DNA of 16,541 nucleotides from Opitutia bacterium UBA5964 (lineage in GTDB: Bacteria > Verrucomicrobiota > Verrucomicrobiia > Opitutales > Coraliomargaritaceae). The notes under the pieces are model-generated. The model was not told the origin of the DNA. It searched no databases and saw only the letters and a list, made by a program, of their open reading frames with translations. The stretch lies in NCBI GenBank assembly GCA_002430605.1, contig DJBY01000082.1, positions 1 to 16,541 of the forward strand. Direction: 5' to 3'. A program made the position numbers and the translations under genes. Every line of letters begins with the position of its first letter. The stretch's first letter is position 1. Of the stretch, positions 7,371 through 14,987 are shown in pieces.

Positions 7371-7395
7371 AAAGCGACAGGAGTGTCGCTTTTTT
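7371..7395 (+). terminator. Intrinsic terminator, hairpin copy 4 (inverted loop)
   Basis: Same 9-bp stem but with loop GGAG, followed by six T. Read on the other strand the loop is CTCC, one base from the CTCT of the other copies, so the hairpin core looks flipped relative to its neighbours while the linkers are not. Confidence 0.6.
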
Positions 7396-7480
7396 ACTGT
7401 ACCCGTCGCCGAACAAAGCGACACTCTTGTCGCTTCCACGTACTTGAGGCAGACGTGCCAGCCACAAAGGCTCTAGACGC

Positions 7481-7510
7481 AAAAAACTCTACGCCCAAAG
7501 GCGTAGAGTT
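7481..7510 (-). terminator. Intrinsic terminator of the giant gene
   Basis: Perfect 11-bp stem AACTCTACGCC / GGCGTAGAGTT with a 4-base loop. On the minus strand the stem runs into TTTTTT (complement of the A-run at 7481-7486). It lies about 70 bp after the stop codon of the giant gene and is correctly oriented for it. Confidence 0.85.
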
Positions 7511-7577
7511 GATTCTGAAACAAGAATAAGCGATCAACGAGAATGGCTTTCACCGAATCATCTTGAAGGCGACACAA

Positions 7578-10500
7578 CTAAGGCGTCACTTCCTCCCAGA
7601 TTCCAGTGCTTATCCGATTCAGCCAAGCACCACCACCGCTTTTACTCTGCACGTACGCCCAACTACTGTAGTTCCAGTGATAGAAATAAGATGGGGAGGC
7701 TTTAGTAGCCCACAGCCAAGTCGATAAGCTGTCCGACCAGAACCAGAATTGCTCAGTGCTACCGGACGAAGCGATATAGATCCAACCGAGATCCAGACTA
7801 TATGCCCATGACGCCGCGGATGCGCTATCATAACCAAAATAGCCAAACCAATCGAGATAATACCAGCTACTGCCGAGGCTGACTGCCTCAGAGAGTGCTG
7901 CTGGCAGAGTATCCACGGGGTCGACTGGGGCTGGCCCATCCCACTCGATCGGTTCATAGACAACCGAGCCCTCGGGCGATTCAGAAATCGCAACGGCAGG
8001 GAACGAATCAACTGGAGTGCCCTGAGGATCAGGATCAACACTAACAACAATGCGGAGATAGCGTATCGTGCCGGGCTCAACAACCACCGTGTCTTTCACA
8101 GTCACTCGCGCGGTGTAGCCTTGGTCGAGCACGCTGGTCACGTTGACCTTATCAATTAATCCTCCATCTCCGGTGAGCGAATCCATCCCTATCAATTGGT
8201 CAAAGGGGCCCTTGATCGTCACCAATGTCTCAGGCGAGTTGAACGCCTCGTTATCATCCGCTTGCACTGTGTAAATTAAGTCTGTCGAACGTGTCACGAT
8301 GTCGAACGCTACATACTGGTAATCCAACCCTTCGAACTCCGTCAGTCCAAATGTGATAGGGAGTTGGCCAGCTTCTGTATCAAGATCCGCAGGATTCCGG
8401 TTGAAGGCATAGGCCAAGAAGTTCGCGATTTCCTCATCCGTCCCAGCAGCATCCGCAGGGAATCCAGGATACTGAGCTTCCCAATCAGCTTCGCTGACAG
8501 TCAACGGCTGGAATTTAATCCCAAACAGTCCGTCGTCGTCAGTGGTATTCGTGGCAGACATATCAGTGCTTCTGGCCTCTACCGGACTAATGATCCACCA
8601 GGGATTGCCGGCAGTTGCGACCAATGCCGAGCTTTCGCCGATAATTTGCGACTGTTGAACCGCATTGGTGGAATCCAGATCAATCGAAATTATCCACAGG
8701 TATTCGTCGAGGACGCTATCCTCCTCGAAACCCTGGATAATGTCATTCAGTCGAGCGCCACTTGGCAGGGCGAGATCCAGATCTAAATATAGGATATCGC
8801 CATCAGGCTTGGCCTCACTACGACCTTCCATCAGCTGTTGAATAGTAAAGTCCCCGAGGTTGATCGAGACACTGAAACGTGCCTTCAAGCGTCCCACAAA
8901 TTCAGCTTCGGTCTCGGAAAGAATTTCCGCTACTTCTTGGGAAAGCGCCAAACTCTCGCGCCGAGCACCCAACAAAGTAACTTGGGTGGTCCAAGTCTCA
9001 TCGGCTTCAATACTACCCAAGCCTATATTCTGTACGCTAAAGCGCAGGCGCATCGGCGCCTCGCTGTAATACTGCAAGTCTTCATCGAGATCGAAGGCGA
9101 CTTCGACCACACCTGACTCGCGCGGGTCGAGATAGTTATTTACACCGTCGCTGCTCTCAGCCAACGCGAGTGGATTCGGGTTATAAATCCTAAGAGCGGG
9201 CAAGCGCGTGATACAAACATCGCGATTCTCGGTAACCAAGATATTGTTTGCTTCACTAAATTCAGCGAGGGCATCATTCGTATCAATCTTAGCGATTAGG
9301 TAATAGCAGCCTTCTGGTATCGAATCGCCCAGTTGAACTGGCCCGATGAAGCGCACGAGATTTCCAGAGTCGAAGTTGCCTTCGACCTGGCTGACAGTGC
9401 CTAGAACGATGTCGTCACTGTTACCATAGATTCGGTCAATCGAGAGGCGAATCTCCAAGTCAGCAGAGGTAAATGCAGTCGCAGTCGCGATCACATCCAC
9501 ACCTTGGTTGGTCGCTTCAACCGTGATATCCAAATATTCCGTGCCGAGTAGTTGATTCGGAGCACCAGCAATACCAGCCACATCCAAAACGTACTCGCCA
9601 GGTGTATAGTTAATTGCGGAAACAATTAGGTCGGGCTGAGAATTCGTCTCCACTCGGACATTATCGATCACCGCGAAGTCGCCCTGCGTTGCCGCTCCCT
9701 GTGAATAGCGCCATTCGATGATTCCATTGTCTGGGACAAGAATACCAGGGTCTACCTCAGCAAATGGTTCATTTCCAGAGATCGAGTCAATCACAACGCC
9801 GTCCACCAAAACAGAGAGGACGTTCAGATCACTGCCACTAAAAATCGCCCAATCAAACTTCACTAGACTTGAGACAGGGACCCGCAGCTGGAACGAAGCT
9901 TCATCTCCTTGCTTAAGTGCAGGGCTCTGCGCGCCCTCATTCTCCAGGAAAATTTGATCGTCATCAACGGGAGTATTCCCCGCATCATCTCGACCAAACC
10001 AGAACGCAGCGCTATCTAGCACGTTTTCAAATGTGCCCAATGCAATCGGCGAAGTGGCGTCGTCCAAGGCTATTTGCAGGCTGATACCTGTCACTTGGAA
10101 GACTGCGATCTGAGAGAAGAATAAGTTATTCGCCTCGCCATTTACTCCAGTGCCATCCGGACGCAAGCCCTGCTCTTCAACTTCAGTATTCACGTCGATT
10201 TCGACACCCAGATAGTAATTACCCTCGGCCAAACCAAATGGCAGAGTAGCAACCAAATTGGCGGGATCCAGATCTGCGCCTGAAGCGACCTCGGTGGCGA
10301 CGGTAGCGGTGCCTGTGCCAAGTACGACGACTGAGGCCGTATCCAGCAATAGGTCATCATTTATCTGTGCAATATATACGGTGTAATTAAAATCACTGCC
10401 GACCGCTAAACTACCATCTCCCGAATTTGTGAAAGTCAGATCAATATCGACAGAATCACCAAACGCATAGGAAGGATTCAAACCTGTAATCGAGCTGGAA

Positions 10501-13500
10501 TCACCGGTCAAATCAGGTAGTCCGATTTGAATGGAAGCTTCACCCGTAAGTGAATTGTTATCGCTCTCGTTCGACTCAGAAATCTGCCCATTTGCAGGAT
10601 CGCCAGCCGACCAATCGACATACGCTCCAAAGTAATAGAACTCTTGTGCATATGTAACTACGGGCAAGGTGAGTGCACCGAGAGGGTTCGGAAGATAACC
10701 AATGGAATTTTGATCGTAGGTTCTGGTTGCCCCCGCAGCGATACCAGCGGTATCGGTAAACGTCAGGAGAACGACTGAATCCGTTTCCGCCCATTGATTA
10801 TTTGTAAGAAGACGGACTTCTACATCGAATGCGGCACCCGGCTCAATCGCATTGCCAGTATTTACAATATCGAAGGACCAAGCCTCTATCGTGCCACCCG
10901 CCTGATAGGAGGGGCCGCCATCCACGCTGATTCCATTTGCTTTGAGGTTCGGCAACTCTGTAATTGTTAGGTTATCCACCCAGCCGCGGTCTTCACCGCC
11001 AGAACCCTCGTCATCCTTAATGTAGGACCAAGTCAGACGTTGTTGGCCAGGAGTCAAGGCGACCTCAACACGGCGCCATTCTTCGTTTTCAGTGCCAAAA
11101 ATGTCTGGCGTTGCCACAGCTCCATCCACCTCAAAACGAAGAAGGTCTCGCTGCAGGACGCCCGCGTTTAATTCGTTTTGAGAACTAACCTTCCACCAGA
11201 AAGAGACACGCACACCATTTGCAGGGTCTATATCTATACTAAACTTGGAGGTTTGATTATCTGCAACGCGAACATTGCTGACGGCATCCACATTGTCGAA
11301 AGTCTCAGTAGTTTGCCCTACCCAAGGTACATTGTCATTATCGTATGGTGCCAGTTCATCATTAACAATGACCAGACTCAGATCGCTTACGGTGCTAGCG
11401 GATAGATCTAAGCCATCAACGAGTCGCAGTTCACTGAGGATGAAGTCATTACTAAATAGGTAGAAACTGTTGTTCGTCTCGCTGAACTCAGTGATCAACT
11501 CCGTGCTATCAGCAAAGACTCCAAGGAAGAGACGCTCGCCAATGTAGCCTTCTGTCACAAGATTATCGCGAAAATCAACTTCATCGGGATTGACGAAACG
11601 GGTGTTGGCTGGCGCAGCGTTGATCGAACCGAAATTACCACTGTAGTTAAAATCAAGCAGCATGTAGTCGGCGTCGGGCTCGATATCCTTATCACGAGAG
11701 AATAATGCGGCAACTTGAATTGGCTCGTTGACTGCCCCCAAGCCCTGATTGGTCAGAGTAAAGTTGAGCGGAAGTGAGTTGGGCTCGACATAATTTGTCG
11801 CTGGATCGTTGATAAAATAATAGTTAGGTACTGACGTAAGCCCTGAAGTCTGCAAATCTGGCAATGCCACGATTTCAATCATCGGACCGCCAGCAATGAA
11901 GAGGTTATTATCTTCACCAGGGAATAGACCCGCAGTCCCAACTGGATCGGTAAACTCATCGACATAGCCGACGAACTCGCCTTCTACTGGAAGCGCAGAT
12001 GGCTGCGTCGCTGCCACCACCGGATCTCCAAATATCGCGAGCGGATCTCCGTTTGCATCGGTGTAATCATCGATGTAGCCTATTACATAATAGAGCCCGG
12101 GATCGATATCAGTGTCCAAAGTGATAGACAGACCATTGACAGCAGGATCGCCACTGAAGATTTGCTTAGTGACTCGTACTTGGCGAACGAGGATATCATC
12201 AGGCGTTAACGGATCTCCGTCGGGACGATCAAAGATCGGGTCAGGAGAGAGGTAAATAGAGATGACGTAGTCTTCGGCTACAGAAGTGTCGGTTCCTTGG
12301 TTGCGACTGTTAACGGTCAAATCCAAGCTATCACGTTGAAGCACGTATGTGCCTGTGGCATCCACGGGCAAATAAATATCGTCGATCACCAGATCGGGTT
12401 GATCGATCTCAGTCACCTGAAGGTCATCGACATAGACAGCATCGCCGATTCCTTCGACTCCTTGCTCATAGACCCACTCAGCACGCCCATTCACCGGAAT
12501 CACACGAGTGACATCTTCGATCCAACCGTTGGTATTACCTGAAATCTCGTTGTTATTACCGCCAGTGGCTCCGTTGATGACCCTGAAAAAGAGGCGGTTA
12601 TCCGCGCTACTGGTTTCAGAGCGCCAATCGAAAGAGATGGCAACTGGTGTCGGCGTGGGGCCGAAGTAGTCATTGAAAGATGTGCTGAAAGAAGCGCTCT
12701 CAGCAACAGCAAGCGATGGGCTCTGCACAGAATCACCATCGGCATTGAAGATGAATGACTGGCCGAACCAGTTGCCGTCGCCATCCGTCGTAAAAACTAG
12801 CGGAGACGTCTGCTGATCAATCGCCTCGATGATGGTGAGACCCGAGATTTCAATGCGTGCATCTGTATATGCGGCGTTGTTTGCCTCACCATTCGGCTGC
12901 ACAACGATATCATTGTCGTCGAGGATTTCAGGCTGCTCTGCGATCGTATTATTAATGTCTAATTCGACAGCCACAAAGAAGAAGCCTGCTGGCATTCTAG
13001 GCACGTCGTAACTGAATGAAAGTGCAGTCGCGAGAGTCGCACCCGGATCGAGATTTGCAGTTAGCGTTACTGGCTCTTCTGCATTCAGTTCGACGATTGC
13101 AGAATTATCTGTGCTGCGATCAGGGGAGAGAAAAATCCGAACGTCAAAGCTACTACCAGAAGGCAATGTGCCGTTGCCGATGTTCTCGACCAGTAGTTCA
13201 ATATCGATGGTATCACTCGTAGCAGGATCGTAAGTTCCACCTGATGGTGGATTGATCACAGTTAAGCCATTCGGACCCGTAGGCACGACTAAGTCTGGGA
13301 GGAAATCGAAGGTGGTACTCGTTGCAGCATCATTATTCGTTTCGTCGTTTTCCTCAATTGCCCCAACTGGTTGTGTCGGGCCAGTATCCGCATCGACGAC
13401 AATATAGTAGCTGCCTTGTGGGATATCGTTCGGCAGCTGAACTTGAAACTGCAGGCTACGACTTTGCGAAGCTACAAAATCATCTGTAATGTCGAGCGAA

Positions 13501-14960
13501 GTATTCACACTTGCAGTCAGATCGAAATCGAGCGCGATTCCTCCAACATTGGGAGATGTATTGAGCCATGCTTGGATTGTAAAAGTGTCCGTGATCGGAC
13601 CTGTACCGGTGTTTTGAACCTCGAAAGAAACACTGATCGTCTCACCAGCTCCAACATCCTCGGGGAGTTCATTCACCGTCACCGAGATTGCGACTAGATC
13701 CGCAACACCGAGGTTGGAATTGGCAAAGAAATCCTGCCCGGGTAGGGACGGGTCGGTTTGTCCGTTCGCCAACTGGCCCACATCATTGATACCCGCAGTC
13801 TGTAGAAATCCGTCAGCGTCAACGACCGCAGAAAACTCTTCACCCGCACCAATGGCGAGGAATCTGTCCGACACTTCGAGTGCGGTCGGCAAATCTTTTT
13901 TGACATTCGGGAAAAGGAAGCTTCCTTGCGCGTCGTAAAGAGGCAACCCGAGTTGACCGCCTTCATGATTTAAGCCCCAGCCGTATAGCGTGCCATCGTC
14001 CTTCAATCCGAGCGTATGCGCGGAGCTCGAAGTCGATGCAACCGAAACATCGACCCAGCCGACGGTCGTGCCAACCCGAGCCGGTGTTTTCTCTAAACCA
14101 TTACCGCCGGTGCCGAGATTCATACCGCTACCCCACACCCACAACTGCCCCGTTTGGGTCGCGGTATTGCGCAAGGCAAAGGTCGCGTTGTAACCACCGA
14201 AAAGATCGCTCCATCCAGCGGCCGTGCCGACTTGAGTCGGAGCAACCACCCCGATTGGGGGGTTGCCATTGACTAATATGCCCAACTCATACCCGCCATT
14301 CTGGGCAGAATTACCGCTGCCCCATGTCCACAGCGTGCCATCCGAGCGAATCGCATGCGAGTGCGCTTTGCCTGCGGCAATCGCTATATAGGGGTTCGCG
14401 TCAAAAGGTGCTTGGATACTCGTCCGAATATCCAGATCAGGATCATTAAAAATAGGGCCGAATCCAAGCTGCCCGTAACTATTGCCGCCCCAGACGAAAA
14501 GTAAACCGGTGCTCTTACGCGCCATCGAGTGAAATTCCCCAGCGGCAATCTCAGCCCAATCGGTGGCGGTGCTGATTTGCACCGGATCCACACGATCCGT
14601 AGTCGTTCCATCGCCAAGCTGGCCACGCGTATTCGAGCCCCAAGCCCACAAAGTACCGTCCTTTTGTATCGCAAGCACGTGAGCCGATGCTGCGGGCGTG
14701 CGACTGACCGAGACCTCTCTCCACTGCTCAGGCGGCAGAATTTGCTGAATTTCGCCCGGCGCAACCGCGGTCGCAATGGCGCCCCAGACGAACAGATTGC
14801 CATTGGCATCAACCACAGCACCGAAGTCGTCGCCGACGGACATACTGTAATCCTGGGTCTGCGCCTGCGCGCCGATCTCAGCCGCAAAAAACCATAATAC
14901 GGGAAGGAGAGCAGACCGCGTGAAGCGGCGGACTTTTTTGAGTCTAAGTATAGTATCCAT
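7578..14960 (-). CDS. Giant exported RCC1-CARDB-MAM-like protein with aromatic C-terminus
   Basis: A 2460-residue protein. Signal peptide 1-33 (KKVRR, hydrophobic stretch, AQA cleavage site). Residues about 40-410 hold seven RCC1-type blades, each ending near D/G-G-x-L-x-x-WG (around 60, 108, 158, 214, 277, 329 and 390), enough for a full propeller. Three super-units follow, each two CARDB domains (starting PDL/ADL, ending E-x-NN) and one MAM/jelly-roll-like module ending V-D-N/D-x-x-V: about 419-855, 856-1337 and 1337-1773. Two more CARDB-like domains span 1776-2110. Residues 2110-2330 contain FLAYAFNRNP and STDLIYTVQA, like a module common in verrucomicrobial exported proteins. The last 100 residues are Trp/Tyr-rich repeats. 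It is very acidic, poor in lysine, and has only two cysteines (1885, 1916). It starts 27 bp after a secretin gene. Probably surface-bound or secreted, with an adhesive or binding role; no catalytic motif was seen. Confidence 0.93.
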   Translation of the reverse strand: MDTILRLKKVRRFTRSALLPVLWFFAAEIGAQAQTQDYSMSVGDDFGAVVDANGNLFVWGAIATAVAPGEIQQILPPEQWREVSVSRTPAASAHVLAIQKDGTLWAWGSNTRGQLGDGTTTDRVDPVQISTATDWAEIAAGEFHSMARKSTGLLFVWGGNSYGQLGFGPIFNDPDLDIRTSIQAPFDANPYIAIAAGKAHSHAIRSDGTLWTWGSGNSAQNGGYELGILVNGNPPIGVVAPTQVGTAAGWSDLFGGYNATFALRNTATQTGQLWVWGSGMNLGTGGNGLEKTPARVGTTVGWVDVSVASTSSSAHTLGLKDDGTLYGWGLNHEGGQLGLPLYDAQGSFLFPNVKKDLPTALEVSDRFLAIGAGEEFSAVVDADGFLQTAGINDVGQLANGQTDPSLPGQDFFANSNLGVADLVAISVTVNELPEDVGAGETISVSFEVQNTGTGPITDTFTIQAWLNTSPNVGGIALDFDLTASVNTSLDITDDFVASQSRSLQFQVQLPNDIPQGSYYIVVDADTGPTQPVGAIEENDETNNDAATSTTFDFLPDLVVPTGPNGLTVINPPSGGTYDPATSDTIDIELLVENIGNGTLPSGSSFDVRIFLSPDRSTDNSAIVELNAEEPVTLTANLDPGATLATALSFSYDVPRMPAGFFFVAVELDINNTIAEQPEILDDNDIVVQPNGEANNAAYTDARIEISGLTIIEAIDQQTSPLVFTTDGDGNWFGQSFIFNADGDSVQSPSLAVAESASFSTSFNDYFGPTPTPVAISFDWRSETSSADNRLFFRVINGATGGNNNEISGNTNGWIEDVTRVIPVNGRAEWVYEQGVEGIGDAVYVDDLQVTEIDQPDLVIDDIYLPVDATGTYVLQRDSLDLTVNSRNQGTDTSVAEDYVISIYLSPDPIFDRPDGDPLTPDDILVRQVRVTKQIFSGDPAVNGLSITLDTDIDPGLYYVIGYIDDYTDANGDPLAIFGDPVVAATQPSALPVEGEFVGYVDEFTDPVGTAGLFPGEDNNLFIAGGPMIEIVALPDLQTSGLTSVPNYYFINDPATNYVEPNSLPLNFTLTNQGLGAVNEPIQVAALFSRDKDIEPDADYMLLDFNYSGNFGSINAAPANTRFVNPDEVDFRDNLVTEGYIGERLFLGVFADSTELITEFSETNNSFYLFSNDFILSELRLVDGLDLSASTVSDLSLVIVNDELAPYDNDNVPWVGQTTETFDNVDAVSNVRVADNQTSKFSIDIDPANGVRVSFWWKVSSQNELNAGVLQRDLLRFEVDGAVATPDIFGTENEEWRRVEVALTPGQQRLTWSYIKDDEGSGGEDRGWVDNLTITELPNLKANGISVDGGPSYQAGGTIEAWSFDIVNTGNAIEPGAAFDVEVRLLTNNQWAETDSVVLLTFTDTAGIAAGATRTYDQNSIGYLPNPLGALTLPVVTYAQEFYYFGAYVDWSAGDPANGQISESNESDNNSLTGEASIQIGLPDLTGDSSSITGLNPSYAFGDSVDIDLTFTNSGDGSLAVGSDFNYTVYIAQINDDLLLDTASVVVLGTGTATVATEVASGADLDPANLVATLPFGLAEGNYYLGVEIDVNTEVEEQGLRPDGTGVNGEANNLFFSQIAVFQVTGISLQIALDDATSPIALGTFENVLDSAAFWFGRDDAGNTPVDDDQIFLENEGAQSPALKQGDEASFQLRVPVSSLVKFDWAIFSGSDLNVLSVLVDGVVIDSISGNEPFAEVDPGILVPDNGIIEWRYSQGAATQGDFAVIDNVRVETNSQPDLIVSAINYTPGEYVLDVAGIAGAPNQLLGTEYLDITVEATNQGVDVIATATAFTSADLEIRLSIDRIYGNSDDIVLGTVSQVEGNFDSGNLVRFIGPVQLGDSIPEGCYYLIAKIDTNDALAEFSEANNILVTENRDVCITRLPALRIYNPNPLALAESSDGVNNYLDPRESGVVEVAFDLDEDLQYYSEAPMRLRFSVQNIGLGSIEADETWTTQVTLLGARRESLALSQEVAEILSETEAEFVGRLKARFSVSINLGDFTIQQLMEGRSEAKPDGDILYLDLDLALPSGARLNDIIQGFEEDSVLDEYLWIISIDLDSTNAVQQSQIIGESSALVATAGNPWWIISPVEARSTDMSATNTTDDDGLFGIKFQPLTVSEADWEAQYPGFPADAAGTDEEIANFLAYAFNRNPADLDTEAGQLPITFGLTEFEGLDYQYVAFDIVTRSTDLIYTVQADDNEAFNSPETLVTIKGPFDQLIGMDSLTGDGGLIDKVNVTSVLDQGYTARVTVKDTVVVEPGTIRYLRIVVSVDPDPQGTPVDSFPAVAISESPEGSVVYEPIEWDGPAPVDPVDTLPAALSEAVSLGSSWYYLDWFGYFGYDSASAASWAYSLDLGWIYIASSGSTEQFWFWSDSLSTWLWATKASPSYFYHWNYSSWAYVQSKSGGGAWLNRISTGIWEEVTP
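7581..7880 (-). other. Coding region of the Trp/Tyr-rich C-terminal repeat domain
   Basis: Residues 2361-2460 of the giant protein contain 12 Trp, 10 Tyr and 5 Phe. They read as five imperfect units of about 17-22 residues, each roughly W-x-[YW]-x(4-7)-W-x-[YW]: SSWYYLDWFGYFGY, ASWAYSLDLGWIY, EQFWFWSDSLSTWLW, YFYHWNYSSWAY and GAWLNRISTGIW. A Pro/Asp linker near 2340-2350 (PAPVDPVDTLP) separates the domain from the rest. The spacing recalls choline- or glucan-binding wall repeats, though the exact motif is different. It may anchor the protein to an envelope polymer or act as a sorting signal; both are inferences. Confidence 0.7.
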
Positions 14961-14987
14961 GAGGAATCTCTCTTGCTCGGGTTAAAA

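Larger units (their letters stand above)
7235..7439. repeat. Array of five 44-45-bp hairpin repeats bounded by 12-bp inverted repeats
   Basis: The core GCGACA-CTCT-TGTCGC (6-bp stem, 4-base loop) occurs at 7241-7256, 7286-7301, 7330-7345 and 7418-7433. A fourth unit, in order, at 7374-7389 has loop GGAG. Copy starts are spaced 45, 44, 44 and 44 bp. The linkers are near-identical (T-run, then ACTGAACCCGT, G[GC]CCGAAC or GTCGCCGAAC, then AAA) and differ at only a few positions. The first copy is preceded by GTGGAA and the last followed by TTCCAC, so GTGGAAGCGACA (7235-7246) and TGTCGCTTCCAC (7428-7439) form a perfect 12-bp inverted repeat enclosing the array. No coding role is likely. The rest of the 7203-7577 gap holds only the minus-strand terminator and otherwise unremarkable sequence. 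Confidence 0.9.

Noticed and set aside
7241..7433. CRISPR-like regular repeat array
   Set aside because: The spacers between the short palindromes are nearly identical instead of unique, the repeats are only 16 bp, and no cas genes are present. It is a tandem repeat of hairpins.
7317..7529. 70-codon open frame starting with GTG over the hairpin array
   Set aside because: It is made from the non-coding repeat units and the giant gene's terminator; no family signature and no Shine-Dalgarno.
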